From Oligoflexia bacterium (GTDB taxonomy: Bacteria; Bdellovibrionota; UBA1018): a DNA stretch of 6,458 bases. The stretch covers positions 1-6,458 of the forward strand of contig CAIYTD010000293.1 of the NCBI GenBank assembly GCA_903928955.1, read 5' to 3'. This document shows positions 1 through 6,195 of this stretch, piece by piece (position 1 is the first letter of the stretch; each line of letters begins with the position of its first letter). Under the pieces are notes generated by a model, which saw only the letters and a program-made list of their open reading frames with translations, was not told the DNA's origin and ran no database searches. Both the position numbers and the translations under genes were made by a program.

Positions 1-858
1 CCCATGCAAAGAATCTACTCGATAACGTCGATCCGTTAAATACTGAGTTAATTCCGTCACTAAAGACTTTGTTTGACAAAACACCAAACCATAAAAATCT
101 TCAGCAGCAGCATCAATCAGTTTGCAAAGTATTTCAGGTTTATTCGACTCTTGGGTCAAATAGTAAAATTGCTCGACTGTGCCAGAGAGCATCTCTGTGC
201 GATTCACTTGAACCTGACGCGGAGAACGTAAATATTGATCCGCTACTCTCCGAACTTCATGACTCATTGTTGCAGAAAAAAGCCAGATCTTACTTTTTTC
301 TCGAGGAGTGCCTCCGATAATGGCCTCGAGGTCTTCTTTAAAACCCATTGAAATCATTTCATCGGCTTCGTCTAAAATGAGAGTATGTAACTGATCTAAC
401 TTCAGGGTACCCCTCCCGATATGATCTACTACTCGTCCTGGAGTGCCTACAACGATGGATACACCTGACTTGAGGCCTCGGATTTGCTCTCCATAATCGG
501 ATCCGCCATAAATAGGAAGGGCACGCACTCCCTGAATCCGTTCCCGTCCTCCGCCTTCCTTCCCTAAATGTTTACCCAAAAGGTTGATCTGCCCAGCAAC
601 TTGGAGAGCGAGCTCTCGAGTAGGGCAGAGAATCAGCGCTTGAACTGCACGTTGAGAAAGATTAATTTTTTCTAAAAGAGGAAGACCAAAAGCTGCTGTC
701 TTTCCTGTTCCTGTGGCTGCAAGACCCAGAAAATCAGTGGGCTCACCTAAAAGAATAGGCAATGCTTCCGCTTGGATAGGACTAGGTTTAACATAGCCCA
801 ACTCGGCAATGGCTCGCATTAAGGGGGGACTTAGATTTAACTCGTTGAAAGATTCCAA
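1..858 (-). CDS. DEAD-box RNA helicase, DeaD/CsdA-like, N-terminal 286 residues (C-terminus outside window)
   Basis: ATP-dependent RNA helicase that would unwind or remodel short RNA duplexes in the cytoplasm (ribosome assembly, mRNA decay or cold growth in characterised relatives). Visible motifs, in order: Q motif (F4 upstream, GYVKPSPIQ at 21-29), motif I AATGTGKT at 47-54, Ia PTRELA at 79-84, GG at 118-119, Ib TPGR at 139-142, II DEAD at 163-166, III SAT at 195-197, and the start of the second RecA domain with LVFCQT near 258-263. The reading frame is open to base 1, so motifs V and VI and any C-terminal RNA-binding tail lie outside. An in-frame TAA sits just upstream, and the only start that keeps the Q-motif phenylalanine is TTG at 858-856, with a weak GAG six bases before it. 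The first in-frame ATG (codon 14) would cut into the Q-motif region. A glycine- and charge-rich stretch (residues 98-110) makes the Ia-to-GG loop longer than in E. coli DeaD as I remember it. Family assignment is near certain; the exact subfamily is less so. Confidence 0.95.
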   Translation of the reverse strand, partial: MESFNELNLSPPLMRAIAELGYVKPSPIQAEALPILLGEPTDFLGLAATGTGKTAAFGLPLLEKINLSQRAVQALILCPTRELALQVAGQINLLGKHLGKEGGGRERIQGVRALPIYGGSDYGEQIRGLKSGVSIVVGTPGRVVDHIGRGTLKLDQLHTLILDEADEMISMGFKEDLEAIIGGTPREKSKIWLFSATMSHEVRRVADQYLRSPRQVQVNRTEMLSGTVEQFYYLTQESNKPEILCKLIDAAAEDFYGLVFCQTKSLVTELTQYLTDRRYRVDSLHG

Positions 859-934
859 AGTATTCTCGTTTCTTTAAGAAGGTGACCTATACCATACTTT
901 TACCTAATTGTTGAATAATTTAGTAATTTAATTT
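859..934. other. A+T-rich gap between the 323-residue gene and the helicase gene
   Basis: These 76 bases separate two minus-strand genes. No hairpin followed by a T-run is visible, so read-through from the upstream gene is possible. Read on the minus strand, TTCAAC and TATAGG lie 18 bases apart (about 915 to 886) and could form a weak promoter for the helicase, but both boxes match the consensus poorly. Nothing else is recognised here apart from the short tandem repeat listed separately. Confidence 0.4.
916..930. repeat. Short tandem repeat TAATTTA-G-TAATTTA
   Basis: Two perfect copies of TAATTTA at 916-922 and 924-930 are separated by one G, giving an 8-base period in the gap upstream of the helicase gene. 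It may be no more than low-complexity A+T sequence upstream of a promoter. No protein-binding role can be shown from the sequence. Confidence 0.6.
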
Positions 935-1906
935 TCATAACCCCATCCTCTCAAACCACTTCTCGGCAATTAAATAGTGTTGATGATAAGTCATAGGATC
1001 GGGCGGTAAAACTAAAGCAGGTTGGCCTGGCCTAAATAGTTTTCTCACAATCTCATTTCTATTGCGCTTCTGCCAGCTGAGATTTGTATTTTGCACAAAA
1101 AGAGGATCCAGTCGCATACTTCGGATCGCTGCTCTCTGAGCAAATCTACTGAGACACGGAAAAAGAGCACTTATTATTTTTAAAATTTGATCCTCGGAAT
1201 AAAATTCTAAATGCAAATAAGTAGAGTACATAGCTGCTTGAAGGTAATTGCGATAATCTCTTTTCTTACTCAATTCTAACCAAATAGTGCTACCTGGATC
1301 ATAGATAACTCCCGTCAAGTAAAACAATAATCCCAGCTCTAAACCGAGCCCGTCGGCAAGGGCCATATCGAGAGTAATCACTAAACTTTCTGCAAAATTT
1401 AAAAAACGACGAAGACTTTCTAAGTCTCCTTCAGGCGGACAAGAAGGCAAAAACTTCCAAAGAATTCTATGATTTTGTTCATGAAAAAGACTTGAGCAAT
1501 AAGTCCGCAGCAGGAGTAAATGATCTAAATTTTTGGATTGAATCGGGTTCGTTGCCGACCAAATCAACTCTCTTTCCAAAGGACTGTATTCAATCTGCTG
1601 CTCCAGCAGTATCGCGGAACTTAAAGTTCTAGGTGAAGAAACAAGAGTCGGAACAAAGGTACCACCTTGCTTGAGATAGATTTGTCGACTACGACGGTAA
1701 AGGGAGCTGCAATTCAGAAGGTGTAAATCAAACGGCTGTTCTAGAAGAGAAAGCGCATCTTTCGCAAGGCTATCCTGCGACTCTGCAAGCAAACGAATTC
1801 CTCGTTTAAGAAAGCCACCTTGTTTTTGCAATGCAGGAATCTTCGAAACCTTCCCACTTCCGATACTTGCAATGATGCATTGAGCCCACTTGGGCTTTTG
1901 CTTCAT
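935..1906 (-). CDS. Conserved-looking protein of unknown function with an HExxH motif (323 aa)
   Basis: I do not recognise this family with certainty. The clearest element is FHEQNHRILWKFLP, in which H142-E143-Q144-N145-H146 forms an HExxH pattern as in zinc metalloproteases, followed by acidic residues that could be a third ligand (E174, D180, D185 or E190). The stretch around 176-203, containing ADGLGLELGLLFYLTG, is hydrophobic and could be a buried helix or a weak membrane segment. No signal peptide is visible, and the N-terminus (MKQKPKW) suggests a cytoplasmic protein. The C-terminal part is rich in aromatic and basic residues. The ATG at 1906-1904 overlaps the msrB stop as ATGA, with no Shine-Dalgarno of its own, which points to translational coupling with msrB. 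The frame stays open upstream to an ATG at 1993, but that extension reads antisense-free through msrB on the same strand in another frame and is less likely. The protein could be a metallopeptidase-like enzyme or a non-catalytic protein with a chance HExxH. Confidence 0.8.
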   Translation of the reverse strand: MKQKPKWAQCIIASIGSGKVSKIPALQKQGGFLKRGIRLLAESQDSLAKDALSLLEQPFDLHLLNCSSLYRRSRQIYLKQGGTFVPTLVSSPRTLSSAILLEQQIEYSPLERELIWSATNPIQSKNLDHLLLLRTYCSSLFHEQNHRILWKFLPSCPPEGDLESLRRFLNFAESLVITLDMALADGLGLELGLLFYLTGVIYDPGSTIWLELSKKRDYRNYLQAAMYSTYLHLEFYSEDQILKIISALFPCLSRFAQRAAIRSMRLDPLFVQNTNLSWQKRNRNEIVRKLFRPGQPALVLPPDPMTYHQHYLIAEKWFERMGL

Positions 1907-2358
1907 GATTGAAACAAAGCGAAATACTTTGCGTAACCCTCTTCTTCCAGCTTCTCTAATGGAATGAAGCGGAGTGCAGCGGAGTTCATACAATACCGTA
2001 ATCCAGTCGAAGCTGGACCATCCGTAAATACGTGACCTAAATGAGAGTTTCCCTGCCGAGAACGCACTTCCACTCTTTCAGCGAAACCCAGCTTAAGATC
2101 CTTCTTCTCTACCAGATTTTCCTTCTCCAGCGGCTTTGAAAAGCTGGGCCAGCCTGTACCCGAATCGTATTTATCTAAAGAACTAAAAAGGGGCTCTCCA
2201 CTCACAACATCGACATAAATGCCAGGTTCATTCTGATCCCAATAGGCATTCCTAAATGGTTTTTCAGTCGCCCCATTTTGAGTTACTTCAAACTGTTCTA
2301 AAGTCAGTTGAGATGGATTCATTCTATTCTTTTCCTGCTTTCGAAGTTTTCTTCTCAT
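1903..2358 (-). CDS. msrB: Peptide-methionine (R)-S-oxide reductase MsrB, single-cysteine type
   Basis: Reduces methionine-R-sulfoxide in proteins back to methionine, normally with thioredoxin as electron donor. Family signatures are complete: NAYWDQNEPGIYVDVVSGEPLF at the N-terminal side (written here only as landmark residues 37-58), SGTGWPSF at 66-73, GNSHLGHVF at 103-111 and the catalytic RYCMNS with Cys123 at 121-126. Cys123 is the only cysteine in the protein. The two CxxC pairs of zinc-type MsrB are missing, and the position that holds the resolving cysteine in Neisseria or Bacillus MsrB (SGCGWPSF) is Thr68. Length (151 aa, or 139 from Met13) fits a stand-alone MsrB domain; no signal peptide is seen. 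The ATG at 2358 has AAAGGG seven bases upstream. Met13 (ATG at 2322) has AGGA ten bases upstream and would begin nearer the family's usual start, so the N-terminal dozen basic residues are uncertain. It is followed by an overlapping 323-residue gene and diverges from the gene at 2402. Confidence 0.96.
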   Translation of the reverse strand: MRRKLRKQEKNRMNPSQLTLEQFEVTQNGATEKPFRNAYWDQNEPGIYVDVVSGEPLFSSLDKYDSGTGWPSFSKPLEKENLVEKKDLKLGFAERVEVRSRQGNSHLGHVFTDGPASTGLRYCMNSAALRFIPLEKLEEEGYAKYFALFQS

Positions 2359-2401
2359 AGACTTGCCCTTTCTACTAGACTAAGATTTACTAAGAAATGA
2401 T
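2359..2401. promoter_or_regulatory. Divergent intergenic region between msrB and the 738-codon gene, with ACTAAG direct repeats
   Basis: Only 43 bases separate the two divergent start codons, so promoters for both directions must overlap each other or reach into the coding regions. ACTAAG occurs twice, at 2379-2384 and 2389-2394, starting exactly ten bases apart (one helical turn) and preceded by a related ACTAG at 2374-2378. That spacing would suit a protein binding one face of the DNA. No good -35/-10 pair with normal spacing is visible in either direction. TAAGAT at 2381-2386 is a possible plus-strand -10 box but lacks a partner at the right distance. Confidence 0.4.
2366..2371 (-). promoter_or_regulatory. 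Ribosome binding site of msrB
   Basis: On the minus strand AAAGGG stands seven bases before the ATG at 2358-2356. This is the best Shine-Dalgarno match in the window and supports the longer msrB start over the internal ATG at 2322. Confidence 0.55.
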
Positions 2402-4618
2402 ATGAAAAATGAGCAACCTTTACATAACCTCAATCAGCAATTAAAAGATTATGTCCATCAAATGCAATCAGAGATTGGACGTTCAGGCCGGACCCTACAT
2501 CAAGTATTTGCGGAGTATCTTGCACTCAAAGCCCAAAATCAAAACCTTGCACAGGAAATGGAAGGGTTTGAGATCGCGCATGTAGACCAACTTACACTCG
2601 AACAGTTCCAGGAAAATAATGATATTCTGCAAAGATTACAAATATTAAGGGACAAAGTCCTGCCAGATTCCATGAGTCCGGAGCTCCATCCCTGGAATCC
2701 CTTTGCACACCCGGACCACCGACTAGATGACTTCGACCTTCTCATCCGAACTATTCGGTTTGTAGGAATTCAACTCAGCAAATTTTGGGTAGAAGTTCAA
2801 TCTTTTCCACTTTTCCTCAAAACTTTAGAAAATATCTCAGTTCCTGAAATTGAAGAAATCTTTCAATGGTTGAAATCAAGCCCACCTTGGAACGAAATCA
2901 TCCAGCAACCCCGCATCATTCCTGCACTCATTCAACCTGAATCTCGTGAGTCCTTATTCGAATTTGCACGCGATGTAAAATGCGCACGAGCCCTTTGCGA
3001 AAAAGCTGCATCCTACCAAAACTCCACTTACCTAGCTTCAGATAGAATCCCAACTCACTTTGCTCTTTTAGCGGAAAGCGTTGTTCTCACTCAAAAACAA
3101 GAATTAGACCTCTCTCAACAAAGTGACCTCGACCTCCAAATCAGTCACTATCAAAAGCAACTAGACCAAATCCATCAAGCGCAACGCTTTTTTACAGACT
3201 TAACGACTCAAACAGGCTTACCTCAAGCAAGCCAACCTGAAGAAGCTAAAAAAGTATTTCAAGCAAGTGCCTATATTAGCTCGATGCCGAAGAAAATTCT
3301 TCCGTGGAGACAGCCCCAAATTCTAGCGCCTTCTCAACTGATTCGGATTCAAGCACTTCAAGACAGAGCTCGTCCCATTCTTGAGACGCGAGAGAAACTC
3401 AAAATGCACTTTAAATTGGAAGAACCTATCCAAATAGAAGAACTCAGACAACTAGGCACTGCACTCACCTCTGGAGGTGTACTCCGACGCTTTAAGGCAC
3501 CCTACCAAGATGCCATTCAGCGCTATAAAAACATCCTTCAACCTCATACCCTCACTCAAGGAGGGCTTCAAGAGACTGGATTCCAGATGGCCGAACGCCT
3601 CATTGAGTGGGCAACTTATTTAGAGCAAGTTCAAGCATTCGACAAAAATAATGATGTTCGAAAAACTTTTGGCCCCTTCTTCAAAGGGATTGATACGGAT
3701 TTTCAAACAGCGTTGGAAACAAATAAATGGGCTTCTGAACTGCGAACTGCACTTACCCTAGACGGCTCAACTTTTTCAAAATTATTGATAGAATTCCTAT
3801 TTAAATCCTCAGAAGATCATCTCAATCTATTTGTTTCCTATTTGAAAAGCAGCGAAGCCAATGTTCTCGAAAATATTCTCAACCATTCCAATATCAACAG
3901 TGATTCCAATTATGCGAAATTAGAGTTAGAATTTCATCAGAAAGTTACCGAGCTGAGTCGACTTTCGGACATTTTAACTCAGTTAGGGTTTCGACGTGAA
4001 CTTCCGCTTTCTTCGCTCAAAGAACTGCATCAGACTTATGAAGAAATTATTTTTTTAATGAATCAAATTGAGTCTCGTCCCGATATCAAAGACTGGCTCA
4101 AATCTCACTTCAAGGGAATAGATACCGATCTCAGCCTGATCAAAAATAGTGCTGCATTTGTGCAGTACATGGAACGATCATCAATCCTCAGCAGCATGAA
4201 AACCTCATTTCTTTCGCCACAGGGACCTCAACGTTTTGGGGAAACTCGAACTCTAGCTATTTCAGCCTTGGGCTCCCTGGAAGCATTAAAAGACCTTTTC
4301 CAAAAACTAGAAGTGATTACCCATGGACAATCAAAAGGAATCAGTGACGGCGCCATCCCCAAACTCCTGGGATCAATTCAACAAGCTCTGAAGCAGCCCG
4401 CTTTATTAAATGACTGGATCGAATACCTAAAATCGGAACGCGAATCAAAAGTATCTGGACTAGGCCCTTTCTTAGATTTTTTTGAAGCCCAAATGCTGCC
4501 TGGACGACCTCTCGTCACTGCCTATCGTCTCGCATTCCATGCTTCACTTTTAAAGAAAGTGCTTGAGCATTCAGCTCAACCGAAAGAAGCTGATCCTAAA
4601 ATTCCGATCTTTCACTAA
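2402..4618 (+). CDS. Large helical protein resembling the insert domain of DUF4011/DUF3320-type SF1 helicases, without the ATPase (738 aa)
   Basis: Almost entirely helical, rich in Q, L, E and K, with coiled-coil-like stretches (about 5-85, 225-265, 500-560). No signal peptide, membrane segment, Walker A, DExx box, nuclease motif or cysteine cluster is seen. Several landmarks match, from memory, the long insert that follows the first RecA strand motifs in large SF1 helicases of the DUF4011/DUF3320 type: LxxQLKDYVHQM at 10-21 followed by GRSG (26-29); HPW at 96-98; a run of helices ending in RRFKAPYQDAIQRY (362-375); FGPFFKGIDTDF at 423-434 followed by WASELR; a second KGIDTD at 571-576; and AYRLAFHASLLKKVL at 707-721 near the end. 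The helicase halves that should flank this insert are absent, and the opposite-strand msrB begins 43 bases upstream. The frame is intact. The ATG at 2402 follows an in-frame TAA at 2381 and has only a weak purine-rich leader (AAGAA). The stop overlaps the next start as TAATG. Function unknown; possibly a partner of another ATPase, a structural protein, or a helicase remnant. Confidence 0.88.
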   Translation: MKNEQPLHNLNQQLKDYVHQMQSEIGRSGRTLHQVFAEYLALKAQNQNLAQEMEGFEIAHVDQLTLEQFQENNDILQRLQILRDKVLPDSMSPELHPWNPFAHPDHRLDDFDLLIRTIRFVGIQLSKFWVEVQSFPLFLKTLENISVPEIEEIFQWLKSSPPWNEIIQQPRIIPALIQPESRESLFEFARDVKCARALCEKAASYQNSTYLASDRIPTHFALLAESVVLTQKQELDLSQQSDLDLQISHYQKQLDQIHQAQRFFTDLTTQTGLPQASQPEEAKKVFQASAYISSMPKKILPWRQPQILAPSQLIRIQALQDRARPILETREKLKMHFKLEEPIQIEELRQLGTALTSGGVLRRFKAPYQDAIQRYKNILQPHTLTQGGLQETGFQMAERLIEWATYLEQVQAFDKNNDVRKTFGPFFKGIDTDFQTALETNKWASELRTALTLDGSTFSKLLIEFLFKSSEDHLNLFVSYLKSSEANVLENILNHSNINSDSNYAKLELEFHQKVTELSRLSDILTQLGFRRELPLSSLKELHQTYEEIIFLMNQIESRPDIKDWLKSHFKGIDTDLSLIKNSAAFVQYMERSSILSSMKTSFLSPQGPQRFGETRTLAISALGSLEALKDLFQKLEVITHGQSKGISDGAIPKLLGSIQQALKQPALLNDWIEYLKSERESKVSGLGPFLDFFEAQMLPGRPLVTAYRLAFHASLLKKVLEHSAQPKEADPKIPIFH

Positions 4619-6195
4619 TGAACCCAAAAATTATTTTAACAACGCTGAATGCAAAATATCACCACTCTTCGTTCGGGTTGCGATATCTTTTTGCTAATCT
4701 CAAAGAACTCAGAGAGAGTACCCAGCTCATTGAGTTTACTCTCTCTCAAAATCCGCGAGATATTGCTGAAGCAATTCTCACCTATAACGCTAAAATTGTA
4801 GGTTTTGGCATCTATATTTGGAATACTGAACAATCCTTAAAGATCATCTCTATTCTTAAAAAGATAAAACCTCAACTTCTCATCGTACTAGGAGGACCTG
4901 AAGTCAGCTACGAATCCGAAAATCAATCCATCTGTCAAGCCGCTGATTTCATTATTCAGGGTGAAGCAGATTTTTTATTTTATGAATTTTGTAGAAATTT
5001 TTTAACTGATTCCAAACTGCCATCCAAAAAATGGATATCCGGCATATTGCCCAATGTGAAAGAAATTGCCTCTCCCTACTCTTACTATACTGAAAATGAC
5101 ATTAGGCACCGAGTCATCTATGTCGAAGCCTCACGGGGTTGCCCTTATAAATGCGAATACTGTCTATCATCCCTCGACAAATCAGTGAGAAATTTTGATC
5201 TGGATTCATTTATGACTGACATGAATGAGCTCATCCAGCGTGGCGCGAAACAATTTAAATTTGTAGATCGAACATTTAACTTAAGTATTTCCACGAGCAC
5301 CCAGATTTTAAAATTTTTTTTAGATCGCATTTCCATTGGTTTATTTCTGCACTTTGAAATGGTTCCAGATCGCCTTCCTTTAGAGATTCGAGAATTAATT
5401 CAAAAATTCCCCCCAGGCTCGCTGCAATTTGAAATAGGAATTCAAACTTGGAATCCTGAAGTCAGTCAAAGAGTGAGCAGAAAACAAGATCTCGTAAAAA
5501 TTCAGGAAAATTTTAAATTTCTTACTCAGGAAACAGGAGTCCATATCCATGCAGATTTGATTGCTGGACTTCCTGGTGAATCTTTAGAATCTTTTGCAAA
5601 TGGATTTGATGCAATTTCACTTCTTAATCCGCATGAAATCCAATTAGGAATTCTCAAACGACTCAAAGGAACTCCTATTATTCGTCATAATGAAGAATGG
5701 GCTATGATCTATCAAGATGATCCACCTTTTCAAATTCTACAAACCAAAACAATGAATTTTGAGACGATTCAAAAAATAGGACGATTTGCTCAATTTTGGA
5801 ATCTTTATGCAAATAGTGGTAATTTTAAAAATACTTTAAATCTGATCAAAGCAGCACCCAATGCGTTAGGAAACTCGTCCTGGTTTTGGAAGTTTTTTAG
5901 ATTTTCTGAATACTTGAGCAATCGTCATCCTCAGGGAAATGGAATCTCTCTCATCCACTTAGTGGAATCAGCATGGATCTTCTTGATCGACCACTTAAAT
6001 ATTTCCGATGAATTTGCTCGATCTGCCCTAATCCAAGATTATACAGGGAAAATCAAACGTGATATTCCTTCATTTTTAAGACCAGCTCAGAAAAAAACAA
6101 GAAAAACATACAAATCAACTACAAATCAAGAAAAAAACCCTCTATTACACACGCCACAAAGACAAATGAGGCACCTCATCACTAACTCCTCATAA
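4618..6195 (+). CDS. B12-binding domain radical SAM protein, DUF4080 type (525 aa)
   Basis: A cobalamin- and S-adenosylmethionine-dependent [4Fe-4S] enzyme; the substrate is not known for this family. Residues 1-130 form a Rossmann-like B12-binding domain beginning IILTTLNAKYHHSSFGLRYL, with LGGPEVSYE at 91-99 and the following GEADF at 115-119. The usual DxHxxG cobalt-ligand motif is absent. The radical SAM core begins about 165: EASRGCPYKCEYC carries the cluster cysteines C175, C179 and C182 (CxxxCxxC), then KFVDRTFN at 214-221, a FEIGIQTWN strand at 271-279 and HADLIAGLPGE at 311-321. From about 370, FQILQTKTMNFETI and FWNLYANSGNF fit the C-terminal DUF4080 region. The last 35 residues are rich in lysine and arginine and end RQMRHL plus a short tail. 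ATG at 4618 overlaps the preceding stop by one base and has no Shine-Dalgarno, so translation probably depends on the upstream gene. It is visibly more A+T-rich than its partner. The end overlaps convergent msrA by 14 bases. Confidence in the class is high; the reaction is unknown. Confidence 0.93.
   Translation: MNPKIILTTLNAKYHHSSFGLRYLFANLKELRESTQLIEFTLSQNPRDIAEAILTYNAKIVGFGIYIWNTEQSLKIISILKKIKPQLLIVLGGPEVSYESENQSICQAADFIIQGEADFLFYEFCRNFLTDSKLPSKKWISGILPNVKEIASPYSYYTENDIRHRVIYVEASRGCPYKCEYCLSSLDKSVRNFDLDSFMTDMNELIQRGAKQFKFVDRTFNLSISTSTQILKFFLDRISIGLFLHFEMVPDRLPLEIRELIQKFPPGSLQFEIGIQTWNPEVSQRVSRKQDLVKIQENFKFLTQETGVHIHADLIAGLPGESLESFANGFDAISLLNPHEIQLGILKRLKGTPIIRHNEEWAMIYQDDPPFQILQTKTMNFETIQKIGRFAQFWNLYANSGNFKNTLNLIKAAPNALGNSSWFWKFFRFSEYLSNRHPQGNGISLIHLVESAWIFLIDHLNISDEFARSALIQDYTGKIKRDIPSFLRPAQKKTRKTYKSTTNQEKNPLLHTPQRQMRHLITNSS
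6166..6179. repeat. Inverted repeat ATGAGG-CA-CCTCAT at the convergent gene junction
   Basis: A perfect 6-base inverted repeat lies inside the end of the radical SAM gene, three bases before the msrA stop. The second arm CCTCAT recurs at 6188-6193, so ATGAGG could pair with either copy (two-base or sixteen-base spacing). Neither copy is followed at once by a T-run in either direction. A seven-T run at 6219-6225 is too far for a standard terminator. It may be a weak bidirectional stop signal, or only the product of two overlapping C-terminal codon strings. Confidence 0.35.

Noticed and set aside
69..320. Plus-strand open frame of 83 codons
   Set aside because: It lies antisense to the DEAD-box helicase core (SAT and following region), and its translation is low-complexity with no family resemblance.
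1907..1993. Upstream extension of the 323-residue gene to an ATG at 1993
   Set aside because: It would overlap msrB by 91 bases, and the ATGA junction at 1906 gives a better start; the extra 29 residues look like an out-of-frame reading of msrB.
2539..2745. Minus-strand open frame of 68 codons
   Set aside because: Shadow of the 738-codon gene; serine/arginine-rich translation without recognisable features.
4636..4833. Minus-strand open frame of 65 codons
   Set aside because: Antisense to the B12-binding domain of the radical SAM gene, with no start signal or family resemblance.
5314..5321. Eight-T run in the radical SAM gene as a possible phase-variation or slippage site
   Set aside because: It encodes normal Phe-Phe-Leu codons, the frame is intact across it, and similar short T-runs are common in this A+T-rich gene.
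5145..5336. Minus-strand open frame of 63 codons
   Set aside because: Antisense to the radical SAM core that contains the CxxxCxxC motif; a shadow frame.
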